Below are positions 34,031 to 46,581 of a DNA stretch of 64,000 nt, piece by piece. The notes below the pieces were generated by a model. That model made no database searches, had not been told where the DNA came from, and worked only from the letters and a program-made list of their open reading frames with translations. The position numbers and the translations under genes were made by a program. This DNA comes from Hordeum vulgare subsp. vulgare (lineage: Eukaryota; Streptophyta; Magnoliopsida; Poales; Poaceae): positions 142,566,744 through 142,630,743 of the forward strand of contig NC_058521.1 of the NCBI RefSeq assembly GCF_904849725.1, written 5' to 3'. Each line of letters starts with the position of its first letter. Position 1 is the first letter of the stretch.

Positions 34031-34913
34031 TGATACGTCTCCATCGTATCTACTTTTCCAAACTCTTTTGCCCTTGTTTTGGACTCTAATTTGCATGATT
34101 TGAATGGAACTACCCTGGACTGACGCTGTTTTCAGCAGAATTGCCTTGGTGTTATTTTTGTGCAGAAATCAAAGTTCTCCAAACGTCCTGAAAATTCACG
34201 GGGAGCAGTTTTGGAAAATATCAAAAATATCTGCGCAAAGTTCCACCTCAAGTGGTGGGCCAGTGGGCCACAAGCCCCTGCTCCGCCACCACCCCCTCGT
34301 GGCGGTGGGCAGGCTTGTGGGGCCCACACGGCTCTGCCGCCCCAACTCCAGCTCTATAAGTTGATTTTCGTCCCAGAAAAAAATAAAAAGAGAAGTTTTC
34401 GTCGCGTTTGCGATACAGAGGCGCCGCCACCACCTGTTCTTCATCTCGAGGGCAGATCTGGAGTCCGTCTTGGGCTCCAGAGAGGGGAAATTGTCACCAT
34501 CGTGATCATCAAACTTCTTCCCTCTCCAATTCCATGAAGCTCTTCGTCATTCGTGAGTAATCTATTCGTAGGCTCGCTGGGCGGTGATGAGTAGGATGAG
34601 ATCTATCATGTAATTGAGTTAGTTTTGATGGGGATTGATCCCTAGTATCCACGATGTTCTGAGATTGATGTTGCTACTACTTTGCCATGCTTAATGCTTG
34701 TCACTAGGGCCCGAGTGCCATGATTTCCGATCTGAAATTATTATGTTGTCACCAATATATGTGTGTTTTAGATCCGATCTTGCAAGTTGTAGTTACCTAC
34801 TATGTGTTATGATTCGGCAACCCCGGAGTGACAATAACCAGAACCACTCCCGGTGATGACCATAGTTTGAGGAGTTCATGTGTTCACCAAGTGCTAATGC
34901 GGTGGTCCGGTTC
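34031..34913 (+). repeat. 5' LTR of element D, first part
   Basis: It starts TGATACGTCTCC, has the hairpin at 34263-34326 and a TATAAG box at 34355. It stops at the target GGTTC (34909-34913) of element G and resumes at 46582. Confidence 0.92.
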
Positions 34914-37900
34914 TGTGACAGCCCGAGACCGACGTTCCAGAAGATTCCCCCTTCTTTTACGTTTTCGTCGTGTGATTAGAATTATTCGTTGCATCGTCAT
35001 GTAGTTGCATCATCGCATCACGCATGGCATCATGTCATCGGTGTTTTGTCGGTGTTGCTTGTTGCTTCGTGTTGTTGGGTGTTAGTGTTTCGTGAGTGGC
35101 GTCGTTTGTTGGCGTGATGAGAGTGGGAGCGTGAGAGCCGCCGTTAAACCCCGTTGCACCGCCGACCTAAACCTTCTCCCCTCTTCTCCCCTCCTAAGTT
35201 GTTTTGTGGTTTTGCTAAAGATTTCTAACTTTACCCCTCTTTCAAAATATTCGTCTTCTTTCAAAAATCCTTTTATTAAACGTAGGGGCAACCCTTAGGT
35301 TTTAATTTTACTCTCCGTTTGTTTCATTTTAAAAAACCCTCCCATTTTATTTTCTCTTTTAAAAGGCTTTTACTTATTCTATGAATAAAGAGGTTTTAAT
35401 TAATTCTTTCGAAAAGGGGTTATTTTCATCTTCTTATTAAAAGAGCTTTATTTTAATTCTTTTTTAAAAGGGTTTTGATTTTTTTAAAAATTCTTTTAAG
35501 TAGGGTTTTATTTTAATTCGTAAAAGGGGTTTCATTCTTGTGTTTAAAAAATGCCCAAACTATCTTTAGAGTTGGGGTATAATTTTTCAAAAGGAGTGAA
35601 ACATTTTTTTTATTTCATTCTTTGTTAAAAGCCTTTTTTTAGTTTAAAAAAAACTATTTGTTTTAAAAGTGTTGAAAAAAAAAACATTAGGGGAGGGAGC
35701 CGAGCCGGCCCAGGCCAGCAGCTCCCCCCCAACCCTAGCGAGCCTCCCTTCTCTCTCTCGTCCTCCCCATCGCTCCTCTTCCCCGCGCCGCCAGCAGCCC
35801 CTTTGCCGCCGCCTCCTCCTCCCGCAACGCGCCGCCGCCTCCTGCTCCCGCGTCGCGCGCCTCCTCCTCCTTCCGCGTCGTGCCGCCGCCTCCTCCTCCC
35901 GCGTCGCGCCGCCGCCTCCTCCTCCCGCGTCGCCCCGCCGCGAGAGCACCCTCAGCCCCGCGCCGCCAGCCTTCGGCCTCGCCGCGCCGCCGACCGCCTC
36001 GCCTCCCTTGCTCTGTCCGCCTCCAGTCGCCGTCGCCCCCGAGTTCCCCGCCTCCGGCAGCCCACGCTCCGCCTCCGCGGCGACGCCCGTCGTGCTCGCG
36101 GGCCGGCCGCCTCGCCCCTCTGCTCCTTTTCCCCAAGCTCGAGCCGTCGCCCCTGCGCCGCCCTGCCCGATCTGGCCCCGTCGGCTGTTGCTGCTGCGCC
36201 TCCCCGAGCGCCGCCCCTCGCCTCGGCCTCGCCCTGTTGCCGCGTGCCGAGCCGCCCTTCCAAGCCCGGCCTCCTGTTGCTGCTCACTGGCGCCGCGATA
36301 GCTGTTGTTGGCTTGCTGTTGCTGTCGCGTGAGGTAGTGTGCTGCCGTTGTTGCTCTGTGTGCCGTCCTGTTGCTGTTGCTTGCCGCTGAGCTGCTGCCC
36401 TGCTTGCTGTCGCTGCTGCCGACTGCAGCCCGTCGCTGTTGCTGTCCGCTGTTGTGTCGCTGCCATTTCTTGGTGTTGCTAGCATTGTTGTGCCGCCGTT
36501 TTGTTGCTGCGCTGGTTGTTGATGTCCCGTGTTGTGCGAAGGTGCTGACGCCATGGCTGATCTCGCTGCTGTGCCGTGCCGTTGCTGTCCATCGCTGCTA
36601 CGTTTTGCGGTTGTTGATGTCGGTCGCTGCTGCTTGGAGTTTCCTGTGCCGCTGCCGAGTGCTCGCGAGCGGCTATCTTAGCTGTTGCTGCCGCCCCGCG
36701 CTCATGCTGTTGTGTTGTCCTGTGTCGCTGGTGCTTTGCTATTGCTGTTGAGCTGCTGTAGCTGCCGGCCGAGGCATGGTGCTGCTGTAGCCGCTTGCGT
36801 GCGTGCTGCCTGAAGCTTTGCTAAGTTGTTGTGCGTTTTGCTGCTAGCTAGTCATGCCATAGCTTGCTGCCGTCGCTGTCGTAGCTGCTGTAGTCGTGTC
36901 GCCGCTGTCGCTGGTTGCCGTCGCTGCGTGCATGATCACCGCCTTCGTGGGTCCTCGACAAGTTCACCGCGAGCACCACGACGCCCTGACGACCCCGGAC
37001 ATCCACAGATTCGTGAACGACTACCGACGCCGAAGACCGTCTGCCGACGCCGAGTGAACGACTACCGTCGACGAGACCGTGTACCACTACTTCAACTACC
37101 GGCGCATGAACGACTACTTCCACGACGACCACGACGTCCGCTTCGACCGAACCCCTCCGATTCGCACGCGTCGAAGGTATACCGATGGGACATGTCGTGT
37201 ACCGTGTGCTAGTGATGTACGGATGTGTGTGTTGTACAAGTCGAATGCGTGTATGCACCGTATTTATGCACCGTTTGTTTGCACCGTTTATTTGCCGTGC
37301 ACGTCGTCTTCCTTTTCGTCGAGCCCTCGACACATGGGAACCCGAGATACGGGATCACCCCACCTTTATTTACCGTTCCCGCACGCGCTCCCTATTCGTT
37401 GTCACCGATATCTCGTTGAGTATCGGGATAGGAACGTTGCCGGGGCATCGTTTCCGATTCGCCGCCTTGTTTTCCTCTCGCTCGCCATGGCAACACCATG
37501 TTTATTTCCCTCCTTGTTGTGATGTGTTGAACTCGCATGCATAATGCATCCATGGCATATTTATTTTGTGTTGCTTGTTCTTGTGCCGTAGCTCCGTTCA
37601 AAGTCCGACGTGCTGTCGACTTGGTTGTCATGTAGGTTCATCGCTCACCCCTTGCCATGTTAACAACATTTAATATTGCCGTGATAATTAACGGGAGTTA
37701 ATTAAATATTTAAACGTGGAGTTTCGTCGATATGCAACCCGTTGCATATCGAGCTTCATTTAATGTGTAGTGTATGTGTGAGGTGTTTTGCCGTGCCATC
37801 CCGCGCATCGATGACCTGTTCATGCATCATATTAGGGTTGCATCATGTCTTGCTTTGTGGTGGTGAATACTTGTGTTGATGTTTGTTTCCGGTTTCCTCC

Positions 37901-39687
37901 GTCTCGATAGAGTTCCGCAAGTGTGTCGGAATGTGAGGACCGTTCGACTACGTCGGTTCGCTGACTTCACCGAGTTGTTCTTCTTCCAAGCGAGATCTCA
38001 GGCAAGATGATCATTTCCCCAGATACCATTACTATCATTGCCATGCTAGTTTTACCATTGCTATCGTTTACGCCTCGTTGCCTACCACCTGTTAAATATC
38101 AGCCTCTCTACAATGCCATGAAACCATCAACCTGTTCACCCTAGCAAACCACTGATTGGCAATGTTACTGCTTGCTTAACCCTCTTGATAGCGTTGCTAG
38201 TTGCAGGTGCAGTTGCTTCCATGCAAAGCATGGGTTCCTTGTTATATCACCATATTTAATGCTACTTAATTTAATGCACCTATATACTTGGTAAAAGGTG
38301 GAAGGCTCGGCCTTTCTAGCCTGGTGTTTTGTTCCACCTTTGCCCCCTTAGTTTCGGCTACCGGTGTTATGTTCCATAAAAGAGCGCTCCTAACACGATC
38401 GGGGTTGTTATGGGGACCCCCTTGATAATTCGTTTTAGATTAAAGCTGGTCTGGCAAGGCCCAACTTTGGTACTACATTTGCCTAATAACTAATGAACTG
38501 CATAGGGAGTAATTAACCCGAGGAAATTTAATCAACCCCCGGGCCAGTGCTCCTCATGAGTGTTGGCCCCACCTGAGCGATGTCCGGCGCCCTTCTGGTC
38601 ACCCGGAGGTTTAGCGATCCCGACGTCCAGCTCATCCGCCGTGTCCTGAGAACGAGGTACGCGACTCCTATCGGGATCGTCGACACGTCGGGCGGCCTTG
38701 CTGGATTAGTTTTACCTTTGACGAGATATCTTGTGCATCGGGATTCCGGTGATGCTTTGGGTAATCTCAGAGTTGAGGTTTTCCACTAGGGAATCCGACG
38801 AGATCGCGAGCTTCGAGATTGAGGATTTCTATGCGGCTTGTGGTAATTTGTGATGGACTAGTTGGAGCACCCCTGCAGGGTTAAATCTTTCGGAAAGCCG
38901 TGCCCGCGGTTATGTGGCAACGTGGAGACTTTGTTTAACACTGGTTCTAGATAACTTGAAGTTAACTTAATTAAAATATGCCAACTGTGTGCGTAACCGT
39001 GATTGTCTCTTTCGTGAGTTCCTTCTCCGATCGAGGACACGGTGGGGTTATGTCTGACGTAGGTAGGTATTCAGGATCATTCAGTTGATCATCTGCAGGT
39101 CACGTCCGCTATGCGTAGATCTTCCCCCTCTTATTTCTGGTACTCGTAAGTTTAGCCACCAAATATATGCTTAGCCGCTGCTGCAACCTCACCACTTAAC
39201 CATGCCTCACCTAACAAGTTTTGCTAGTCTTGATACCTTTGGAAATGAGATTGCTGAGTCCCCTGTGGCTCAAAGATTACTACAACACCAGTTGCAGGTA
39301 CAGGTAGAGGTTACTTGACGCGAGCGCGTTGATTGTTCATTTGGAGTTGCTTCTTCTTCTTCTTCTTCTTCTTCTTCTTCTTCTTCATCGATCTAGGATG
39401 GGTTCCAGGCCGGCAGCCTGGGATAGCAAGGATGGACGTCGTTCTTCTTTTGTCGTTTGTTTTCGTCCGTAGTCGGACTCTGCTCTTACTCTTGATGATT
39501 ATGTAATGTACTGATGTGACTCTGATGTAGCTTGTGGCGAGTGTAAGCCAACTCTGAATATATATCTCTTCTTTTTAGTACATGTACTTGTAACGATATC
39601 CATTCTTGCGACACGACGAGATGCGCTTCTATCCCTGACAAGGCCTTCGTGCCAAATTGAGGATAGGGTCGCATCTTGCGCGTGACA
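34914..39687 (+). repeat. Left arm of G (inverted LTR-like, 4.77 kb)
   Basis: It runs from TGTGACAG to CGTGACA. It contains poly-T/A-rich DNA (35300-35690), GC-rich DNA with short tandem units (35790-36100), a GCTGTTGCT-rich stretch (36180-36950) and a TTC microsatellite (39351-39386). In a 285-bp sample (38577-38860) I count about 7 differences from the right arm (2.5%). No gene is supported in it. Confidence 0.88.
35795..35945 (+). repeat. GC-rich 26-bp minisatellite in the left arm of G
   Basis: Units close to cgccgcctcctcctcccgcg plus tcgcgc repeat about five to six times. A mirrored copy with a different unit count lies near 45530-45700 in the right arm. Long Ser/Pro/Arg frames over it on both strands are low-complexity artefacts. 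Confidence 0.7.
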
Positions 39688-41830
39688 AGTAACACCACGA
39701 ATTAATGGAGAAACATGAGAATGAAGAGCTCATGAGCCACCTGAGAGAAAAACTTGAACAAAGCCCGGAATAACCGAGAGACGAATGGAGAGACAACAAT
39801 GGAGAAGAATTGAGGATGAAAGCTGAAAGCTGAGAACGAAGAATCTTCTGAAATGATGGCCTTCGGAGGATCGAGAAAGAAAACAACTCAGAAATGCACC
39901 GGATAGCAAGAAACAGATTCTCATGAATGGAAACAATTGAAAGGATAACACAAGCTGAGATGATATCTTCAAGAGAATGGACCGAGATTCGAGAGAAACA
40001 CTCCTTCAAATTTGCAAACTGAGAATGATGACGAGAAACAACACCAAGAATACCGAGACACTCCGGAATAATGAAGAATGAAAGATTGAGCCAAAGACGA
40101 GAATAAATCCAAATTGAACTTGGAGAAAGAATATGACCGATGAAATTCATACTTACGTCATAGTTGAAAAGAATTAAGGACCTCCGGAAAAGATTAAAGA
40201 GCCAGGTAAGATCCTGGGAAGAACCTGTGGGTTATGGGCCCACTCAAAGAAAATCACCGTTAGAAAAGATTGCTAGACCGAGAGATATCGCACCGGTACA
40301 AATGAAAACTAGATGAGGTTGAGAACCTCGAAATAATTAAAAGAATTGAAACTCGAAACTCAGAGATATCTTCAGCACTCCGGATGAAAAGAGAGGAATG
40401 AATAACCAAGATAGCCTGAAAGAATCTCTAGCATGAAAAAGAATTACAAGGATAATTAGGATATGATGAACACGGATAGCCGAATTAAATTCACCGGTAA
40501 AGATGACAAGAATGTACAAAGATGAACACGAAGCTCCTGAGAATCTTCACAACGAATCACCGGATAAGAGAGAAAAGAACACATAGCAGAAGCACACTGA
40601 AAAGAAACTCTTGGATGGAAATTGAATCATTGAGAAAAGGGCGGGAGGGTGGGGAAAAACAAAGACAACTTGGGCTAGAAGAGATGAACTCCGGAATAAA
40701 ATGAGAGAATGACCTTGCAAAAATTGGAGAGGATTGAATCCACTTGGAGAGAAACACACCGGTTGAAAAAGAATTGATATGGCAACTCCAGTTGACAAAA
40801 ATTGACAAGACAACTGATTGATCAAAAGGATTAGCACTCTCACATAAAAATATGAGAACACAAATTAGGAAAGATCTGAAATCACCACTTGACATCGAAG
40901 CAACACGAATTACCATATTCAACAAAACAAAGGGATGAGGCTTACGAAACAAGCCAGAACAAACTCATGAGAAAGATTTCCGTTCGATATTTTCGTGGAC
41001 AGGATCGCACGGGCACGATTTACAGTACTCATCAAGTGCAAGGCAGTGCACCTGACATACGAAGCGTCCCGAGTCGTAGCAAGCTACAAGGACTCTTTAA
41101 GACACAACATGTACTGCTGTAAGTCGACCGTGAACAAACGAATCCACTAGATGTCGAACCCTAACCTAACATCATTCATTTGTTGGAAGATTGTCCTATA
41201 AGCAACTACTTGAATTCCCACCTATGAATTCCCGAAATATCTGGTCATGCAATCTGGTACACGGATACAAGGAGTATTAATCACACAACTCCTATACTAA
41301 CCCGTCACTTGTATCACATCGGTCAACACACAACCAGAATCTCGGACCTTCATCTACAACAGACCCTCGTGATCACAACGATACGAAGTATGGCAGTACC
41401 CCCGAACAATCTGCACCAGTACTGGGGACATCGGGGTTATCTCGCCACTACTAGTATTGAAGCAATTACGAACATCCTTCGTCCTGAGATACTAAGAAAT
41501 CTGAATGATAACGATGTGCTCGAGAATCCCCTGGAGCTCAACTCCCCGGAAGAAGATCAAGTCAGACAGGAGGCACCAAGACAGAACTCCGTCACATCGG
41601 CATCATATAGATCCCAAGAATATCCGCGTGATCCTAAAAGAAAAATTTGAGTGAGAAGAGGAGTAGAGTAAATTATTACGTCAAGATTCCTCACCAAAGC
41701 ATAGAAGAGGAGAAAAAGAATCCTACTCTCCGATATATAACTAGACCCAAATGATTTTTGCTAGACTCGACTCGGCCATGTTCGATCAATCAATGGGGCT
41801 CCTAGGTCGGTCCTTGCTCTGATACCAACT
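39688..41830 (-). other. Central region of G
   Basis: It is purine-rich on the + strand (gagaa-rich), so pyrimidine-rich on the presumed sense strand. The longest frames (173 and 131 codons, minus strand) have no feature I recognise and I do not call them genes. It begins, on the minus strand, with the primer site next to the right arm and ends without a polypurine tract at the left arm. Confidence 0.6.
41812..41827 (-). promoter_or_regulatory. Primer binding site of G (initiator tRNA-Met type)
   Basis: On the minus strand tggtatcagagcaagg follows the right-arm end CGTGACA after three bases (agt). This matches the initiator-methionine tRNA primer site common in plant LTR elements. The left arm is followed by agtaacacc: the first three bases are shared, but there is no primer site. 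Confidence 0.8.
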
Positions 41831-44800
41831 TGTCACGCCCAAGATGCGACCCTATCCTCAATTTGGCACGAAGGCCTCGTCAGGGATAGAAGCGCATCTC
41901 GTCGTGTCGCAAGAATGGATATCGTTACAAGTACATGTACTAAAAAGAAGAGATATATATTCAGAGTTGGCTTACACTCGCCACAAGCTACATCAGAGTC
42001 ACATTAGTACATTACATAATCATCAAGAGTAAGAGCAGAGTCCGACTACGGACGAAAACAAACGACAAAAGAAGAACGACGTCCATCCTTGCTATCCCAG
42101 GCTGCCGGCCTGGAACCCATCCTAGATCGATGAAGAAGAAGAAGAAGAAGAAGAAGCAACTCCAAATGAACAATCAACGCGCTCGCGTCAAGTAACCTCT
42201 ACCTGTACCTGCAACTGGTGTTGTAGTAATCTGTGAGCCACAGGGGACTCAGCAATCTCATTTGCAAAGGTATCAAGACTAGCAAAGCTTGTTAGGTGAG
42301 GCATGGTTAAGTGGTGAGGTTGCAGCAGCGGCTAAGCATATATTTGGTGGCTAAACTTACGAGTACTAGAAATAAGAGGGGGAAGATCTACGCATAGCGG
42401 ACGTGAACTGCAGATGATCAACTGAATGATCCTGGACACCTACCTACGTCAGACATAACCCCACCGTGTCCTCGATCGGAGAAGGAACTCACGAAAGAGA
42501 CAGTCACGGTTACGCACACAGTTGGCATACTTTAATTAAGTTAACTTCAAGTTATCTAGAACCAGTGTTAAACAAAGTCTCCACGTTGCCACATAACCGC
42601 GGGCACGGCTTTCCGAAAGATTTAACCCTGCAGGGGTGCTCCAACTAGTCCATCACAAATTAGCACAAGCCGCATAGAAATCCTCAATCACGAACCTCGC
42701 GATCTCGTCAGATTCCCTAGTGGAAAACCTCAACTCTGAGATTACCCAAAGCATCACCGGAATCCCGATGCACAAGATATCTCGTCAAAGGTAAAACTAA
42801 TCCAGCAAGGCCGCCCGACGTGCCGACGATCCCGATAGGAGTCGCGTACCTCGTTCTCAGGACACGGCGGATGAGCTAGACGTCGGGATCGCTAAACCTC
42901 CGGGTGACCAGAGGGGCGCCGGACATCGCTCAGGTGGGGCCAACACTCATGAGGAGCACTGGCCCGGGGGTTGATTAAATTTCCTCGGGTTAATTACTCC
43001 CTATGCAGTTCATTAGTTATTAGGCAAATGTAGTACCAAAGTTGGGCCTTGCCAGACCAGCTTTAATCTAAAACGAATTATCAAGGGGGTCCCCATAACA
43101 ACCCCGATCGTGTTAGGAGCGCTCGTTTATGGAACATAACACCGGTAGCCGAAACTAAGGGGGCAAAGGTGGAACAAAACACCAGGCTAGAAAGGCCGAG
43201 CCTTCCACCTTTTACCAAGTATATAGGTGCATTAAATTAAGTAGCATTAAATATGGTGATATAACAAGGAACCCATGCTTTGCATGGAAGCAACTGCACC
43301 TGCAACTAGCAACGCTATCAAGAGGGTTAAGCAAGCAGTAACATTGCCAATCAGTGGTTTGCTAGGGTGAACAGGTTGATGGTTTCATGGCATTGTAGAG
43401 AGGCTAATATTTAACAGGTGGTAGGCAACGAGACGTAAACGATAGCAATGGTAAAACTAGCATGGCAATGATAGTAATGGTATCTGGGGAAATGATCATC
43501 TTGCCTGAGATCTCGCTTGGAAGAAGAACAACTCGGTGAAGTCAGCGAACCGACGTAGTCGAACGGTCCTCACATTCCGACACACTTGCGGAACTCTATC
43601 GAGACGGAGGAAACCGGAAACAAACATCAACACAAGTATTCACCACCACAAAGCAAGACATGATGCAACCCTAATATGATGCATGAACAGGTCATCGATG
43701 CGCGGGATGGCACGACAAAACACCTCACACATACACTACACATTAAATGAAGCTCGATATGCAACGGGTTGCATATCGACGAAACTCCACGTTTAAATAT
43801 TTAATTAACTCCCGTTAATTATCACGGCAATATTAAATGTTGTTAACATGGCAAGGGGTGAGCGATGAACCTACATGACAACCTAGTCGACAGCACGTCG
43901 GACTTTGAACGGAGCTACGGCACACGAACAAGCAACACAAAATAAATATGCCATGGATGCATTATGCATGCGAGTTCAACACATCACGACAAGGAGGGAA
44001 ATAAACATGGTGTTGCCATGGCGAGCGAGAGGAAAACAAGGCGGCGAATCGGAAACGATGCCCCGGCAACGTTCCTATCCCGATACTCAACGAGATATCG
44101 GTGACAACGAATAGGGAGCGCGTGCGGGAATGGTAAATAAAGGTGGGGTGATCCCGTATCTCGGGTTCCCATGTGTCGAGGGCTCGACGAAAAGGAAGAC
44201 GACGTGCACGGCAAATAAACGGTGCATAAATACGGTGCATACACGCATTCGACTTGTACAACACACACATCCGTACATCACTAGCACACGGTACACGACA
44301 TGTCCCATCGGTATACCTTCGACGCGTGCGAATCGGAGGGGTTCGGTCGAAGCGGACGTCGTGGTCGTCGTGGAAGTAGTCGTTCACGCGCCGGTAGTTG
44401 AAGTAGTGGTACACGGTCTCGTCGACGGTAGTCGTTCACTCGGCGTTGGCAGACGGTCTTCGGCGTCGGTAGTCGTTCACGAATCCGTGGATGTCCGGGG
44501 TCGTCGGGGCGTCGTGGTGCTCGCGGTGAACTTGTCGAGCACCCACGAAGGCGGTGATCATGCACGCAGCAACGGCAACCAGCGACAGCGGCGACACGAC
44601 TACAGCAGCTACGACAGCGACGGCAGCAAGCTATGGCACGACTAGCTAGCAGCAAAACGCACAACAACTTAGCAAAGCTTCAGGCAGCACGCATGCAAGC
44701 GGCTACAGCAGCACCATGCCTCGGCCGGCAGCTACAACAGCTCAACAGCAATAGCAAAGCACCAGCGACACAGGACAACACAACAGCATGAGCGCGGGGC

Positions 44801-46576
44801 GGCAGCAACACCTAAGATAGCCGCTCGCGAGCACTCGACAGCGGCACAGGCAACTCCAAGCAGAGCGACCGACATCAACAACCGCAAAACGTAGCAGCGA
44901 TGGACAGCAATGGCACGACACATCAGCGAGATCAGCCATGGCGTCAGCACCTTCGCACAACACGGGACATCAACAACCAGCGCAGCAGCAAAACGGCGGC
45001 ACAACAATGCTAGCAACAGCAAGAAATGGCAGCGACACAACAGCGGACAGCAACAGCGATGGGCTGTAGTCGGCAGCAGCGACAGCAAGCAGGGCAGCAG
45101 CTCAGCGGCAAGCAACAGCAACAACACGACACACGGAGCAACAGCGGCAGCACACTACCTCACGCGACAGCAACAGCAAGCCAACAAAAGCTATCGCGGC
45201 ACCGGCGAGCAGCAACAGGAGGCCGGGCTTGGAAGGGCGGCTCGGCACGCGGCAACAGGGCGAGGCCGAGGCGAGGGGCGGCGCTCGGGGAGGCGCAGCA
45301 GCAACAGCCGACGGGGCCAGATCGGGCAGGGCGGTGCAGGGGCGACGGCGCTGCAGGGCGAGGGCGACGGCTCGAGCTTGGGGAAGAGGAGCAGAGGGGC
45401 GAGGCGGCCAGCCCGCGAGCACGACGGGCGTCACCGCGGAGGCGGAGCGCGGGCTGCCGGAGGCGGGGAACTCGGGGGCGACGGCGACTGGAGGCGGACA
45501 AAGCAAGGGAGGCGAGGCGGTCGGCGGTGTGGGGCTGAGGGTGCTCTGGCGGCGGGGCGACGCGGGAGGAGGAGGCGACGGCGCGACACGGGAGGAGGAG
45601 GAGGCGGCACGACGCGGAAGGAGGAGGCGGCGCGCGACGTGGGAGGAGGAGGCGGTGGCGCGTCGCGGGAGGAGGAGGCGGCGACAAAGGGGCTGCTGGC
45701 GGCGCGGGGAAGAGGAGCGCTGGGGAGGACGAGAGAGAGAAGGGAGGCTCGCTAGGGTTGGGGGGGAGCTGCTGGCCTAGGCCGGCTCAGCTCCCTCCCC
45801 CTAATGTTTTTTAAACACTTTTAAAACAAACAGTTTTTTTAAACTAAAAAAAAGGCTTTTAACAAAAAATGAAATAAAAAAAATGTTTCACTCCTTTTGA
45901 AAAATTATACCCCAACTCTAAAGATAGTTTGGGCATTTTTTAAACACAAGAAAATGAAACCCCTTTTACGAATTAAAATAAAACCCTACTTAAAAGAATT
46001 TTTAAATAAATCAAAACCCTTTTAAAAAAAGAATTAAAATAAAGCTCTTTTAACAAGAAGATGAAAATAACCCCTTTTCGAAAGAATTAATTAAAACCTC
46101 TTTATTCATAGAATAAGTAAAAGCCTTTTAAAAGAGAAAATAAAATGGGAGGGTTTTTTAAAATGAAACAAACGGAGAGTAAAATTAAAACCTAAGGGTT
46201 GCCCCTACGTTTAATAAAAGGATTTTTGAAAGAAGACGAATATTTTGAAAGAGGGGTAAAGTTAGAAATCTATAGCAAAACCACAAAACAACTTAGGAGG
46301 GGAGAAGAGGGGAGAAGGTTTAGGTCGGCGGTGCAACGGGGTTTAACGGCGGCTCTCACGCTCCCTCTCTCATCGCGCCAACAAACGACGCCACTCACGA
46401 AACACTAACACCCAAGAACACGAAGCAACAAGCAACACCGACAAAACACCGATGACATGATGCCATGCGTGATGCGATGATGCAACTACATGACGATGCA
46501 ACGAATAATTCTAATCACACGACGAAAACGGAAAAGAAGGGGGAATCTTCTGGAACGTCGGTCTCGGGCTGTCACA
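41831..46576 (-). repeat. Right arm of G (5' LTR on the minus strand, 4.75 kb)
   Basis: It reads TGTGACAG...GGGCGTGACA on the minus strand and is a near-complete mirror of the left arm; corresponding positions add up to about 81490 at the outer ends. The GAA microsatellite (about 42131-42157) is shorter than its TTC mirror at 39351-39386. Confidence 0.88.
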
Positions 46577-46581
46577 GGTTC

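Larger units (their letters stand above)
34914..46576. mobile_element. Element G: 11.7-kb element with inverted 4.7-kb LTR-like arms
   Basis: It starts TGTGACAGCCCGAGACC and ends with the reverse complement GGTCTCGGGCTGTCACA, flanked by GGTTC (34909-34913 and 46577-46581). The arms 34914-39687 and 41831-46576 are reverse complements of each other; each reads TGTGACAG...CGTGACA from its outer end. A 2.1-kb centre separates them. The right arm is followed, on the minus strand, by a primer binding site, so it is a 5' LTR. The left arm is in the opposite orientation to a normal 3' LTR. From memory the arm resembles the long LTR of Sukkula-type (LARD) elements of Triticeae. I found no coding sequence. 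Confidence 0.88.

Noticed and set aside
35644..36554. Long Ser/Pro/Arg frames in the left arm of G and their mirrors (44910-45780)
   Set aside because: Low-complexity GC-rich repeats, open in several frames on both strands, and not kept as one frame between the two arms.
36826..37544. Overlapping frames of 119-161 codons in the arms of G (mirrors 43962-44667)
   Set aside because: They are open in both orientations and overlap each other; several differ in ends between the arms. No recognisable domain.
39629..40150. 173-codon minus-strand frame in the centre of G (and 40557-40952)
   Set aside because: It crosses the arm border and has Ser/Leu/Phe-rich composition expected from the pyrimidine-rich strand; no motif recognised.
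41812..41827. tRNA-like sequence
   Set aside because: It is a primer binding site of 16 bases, not a tRNA gene; no cloverleaf follows.
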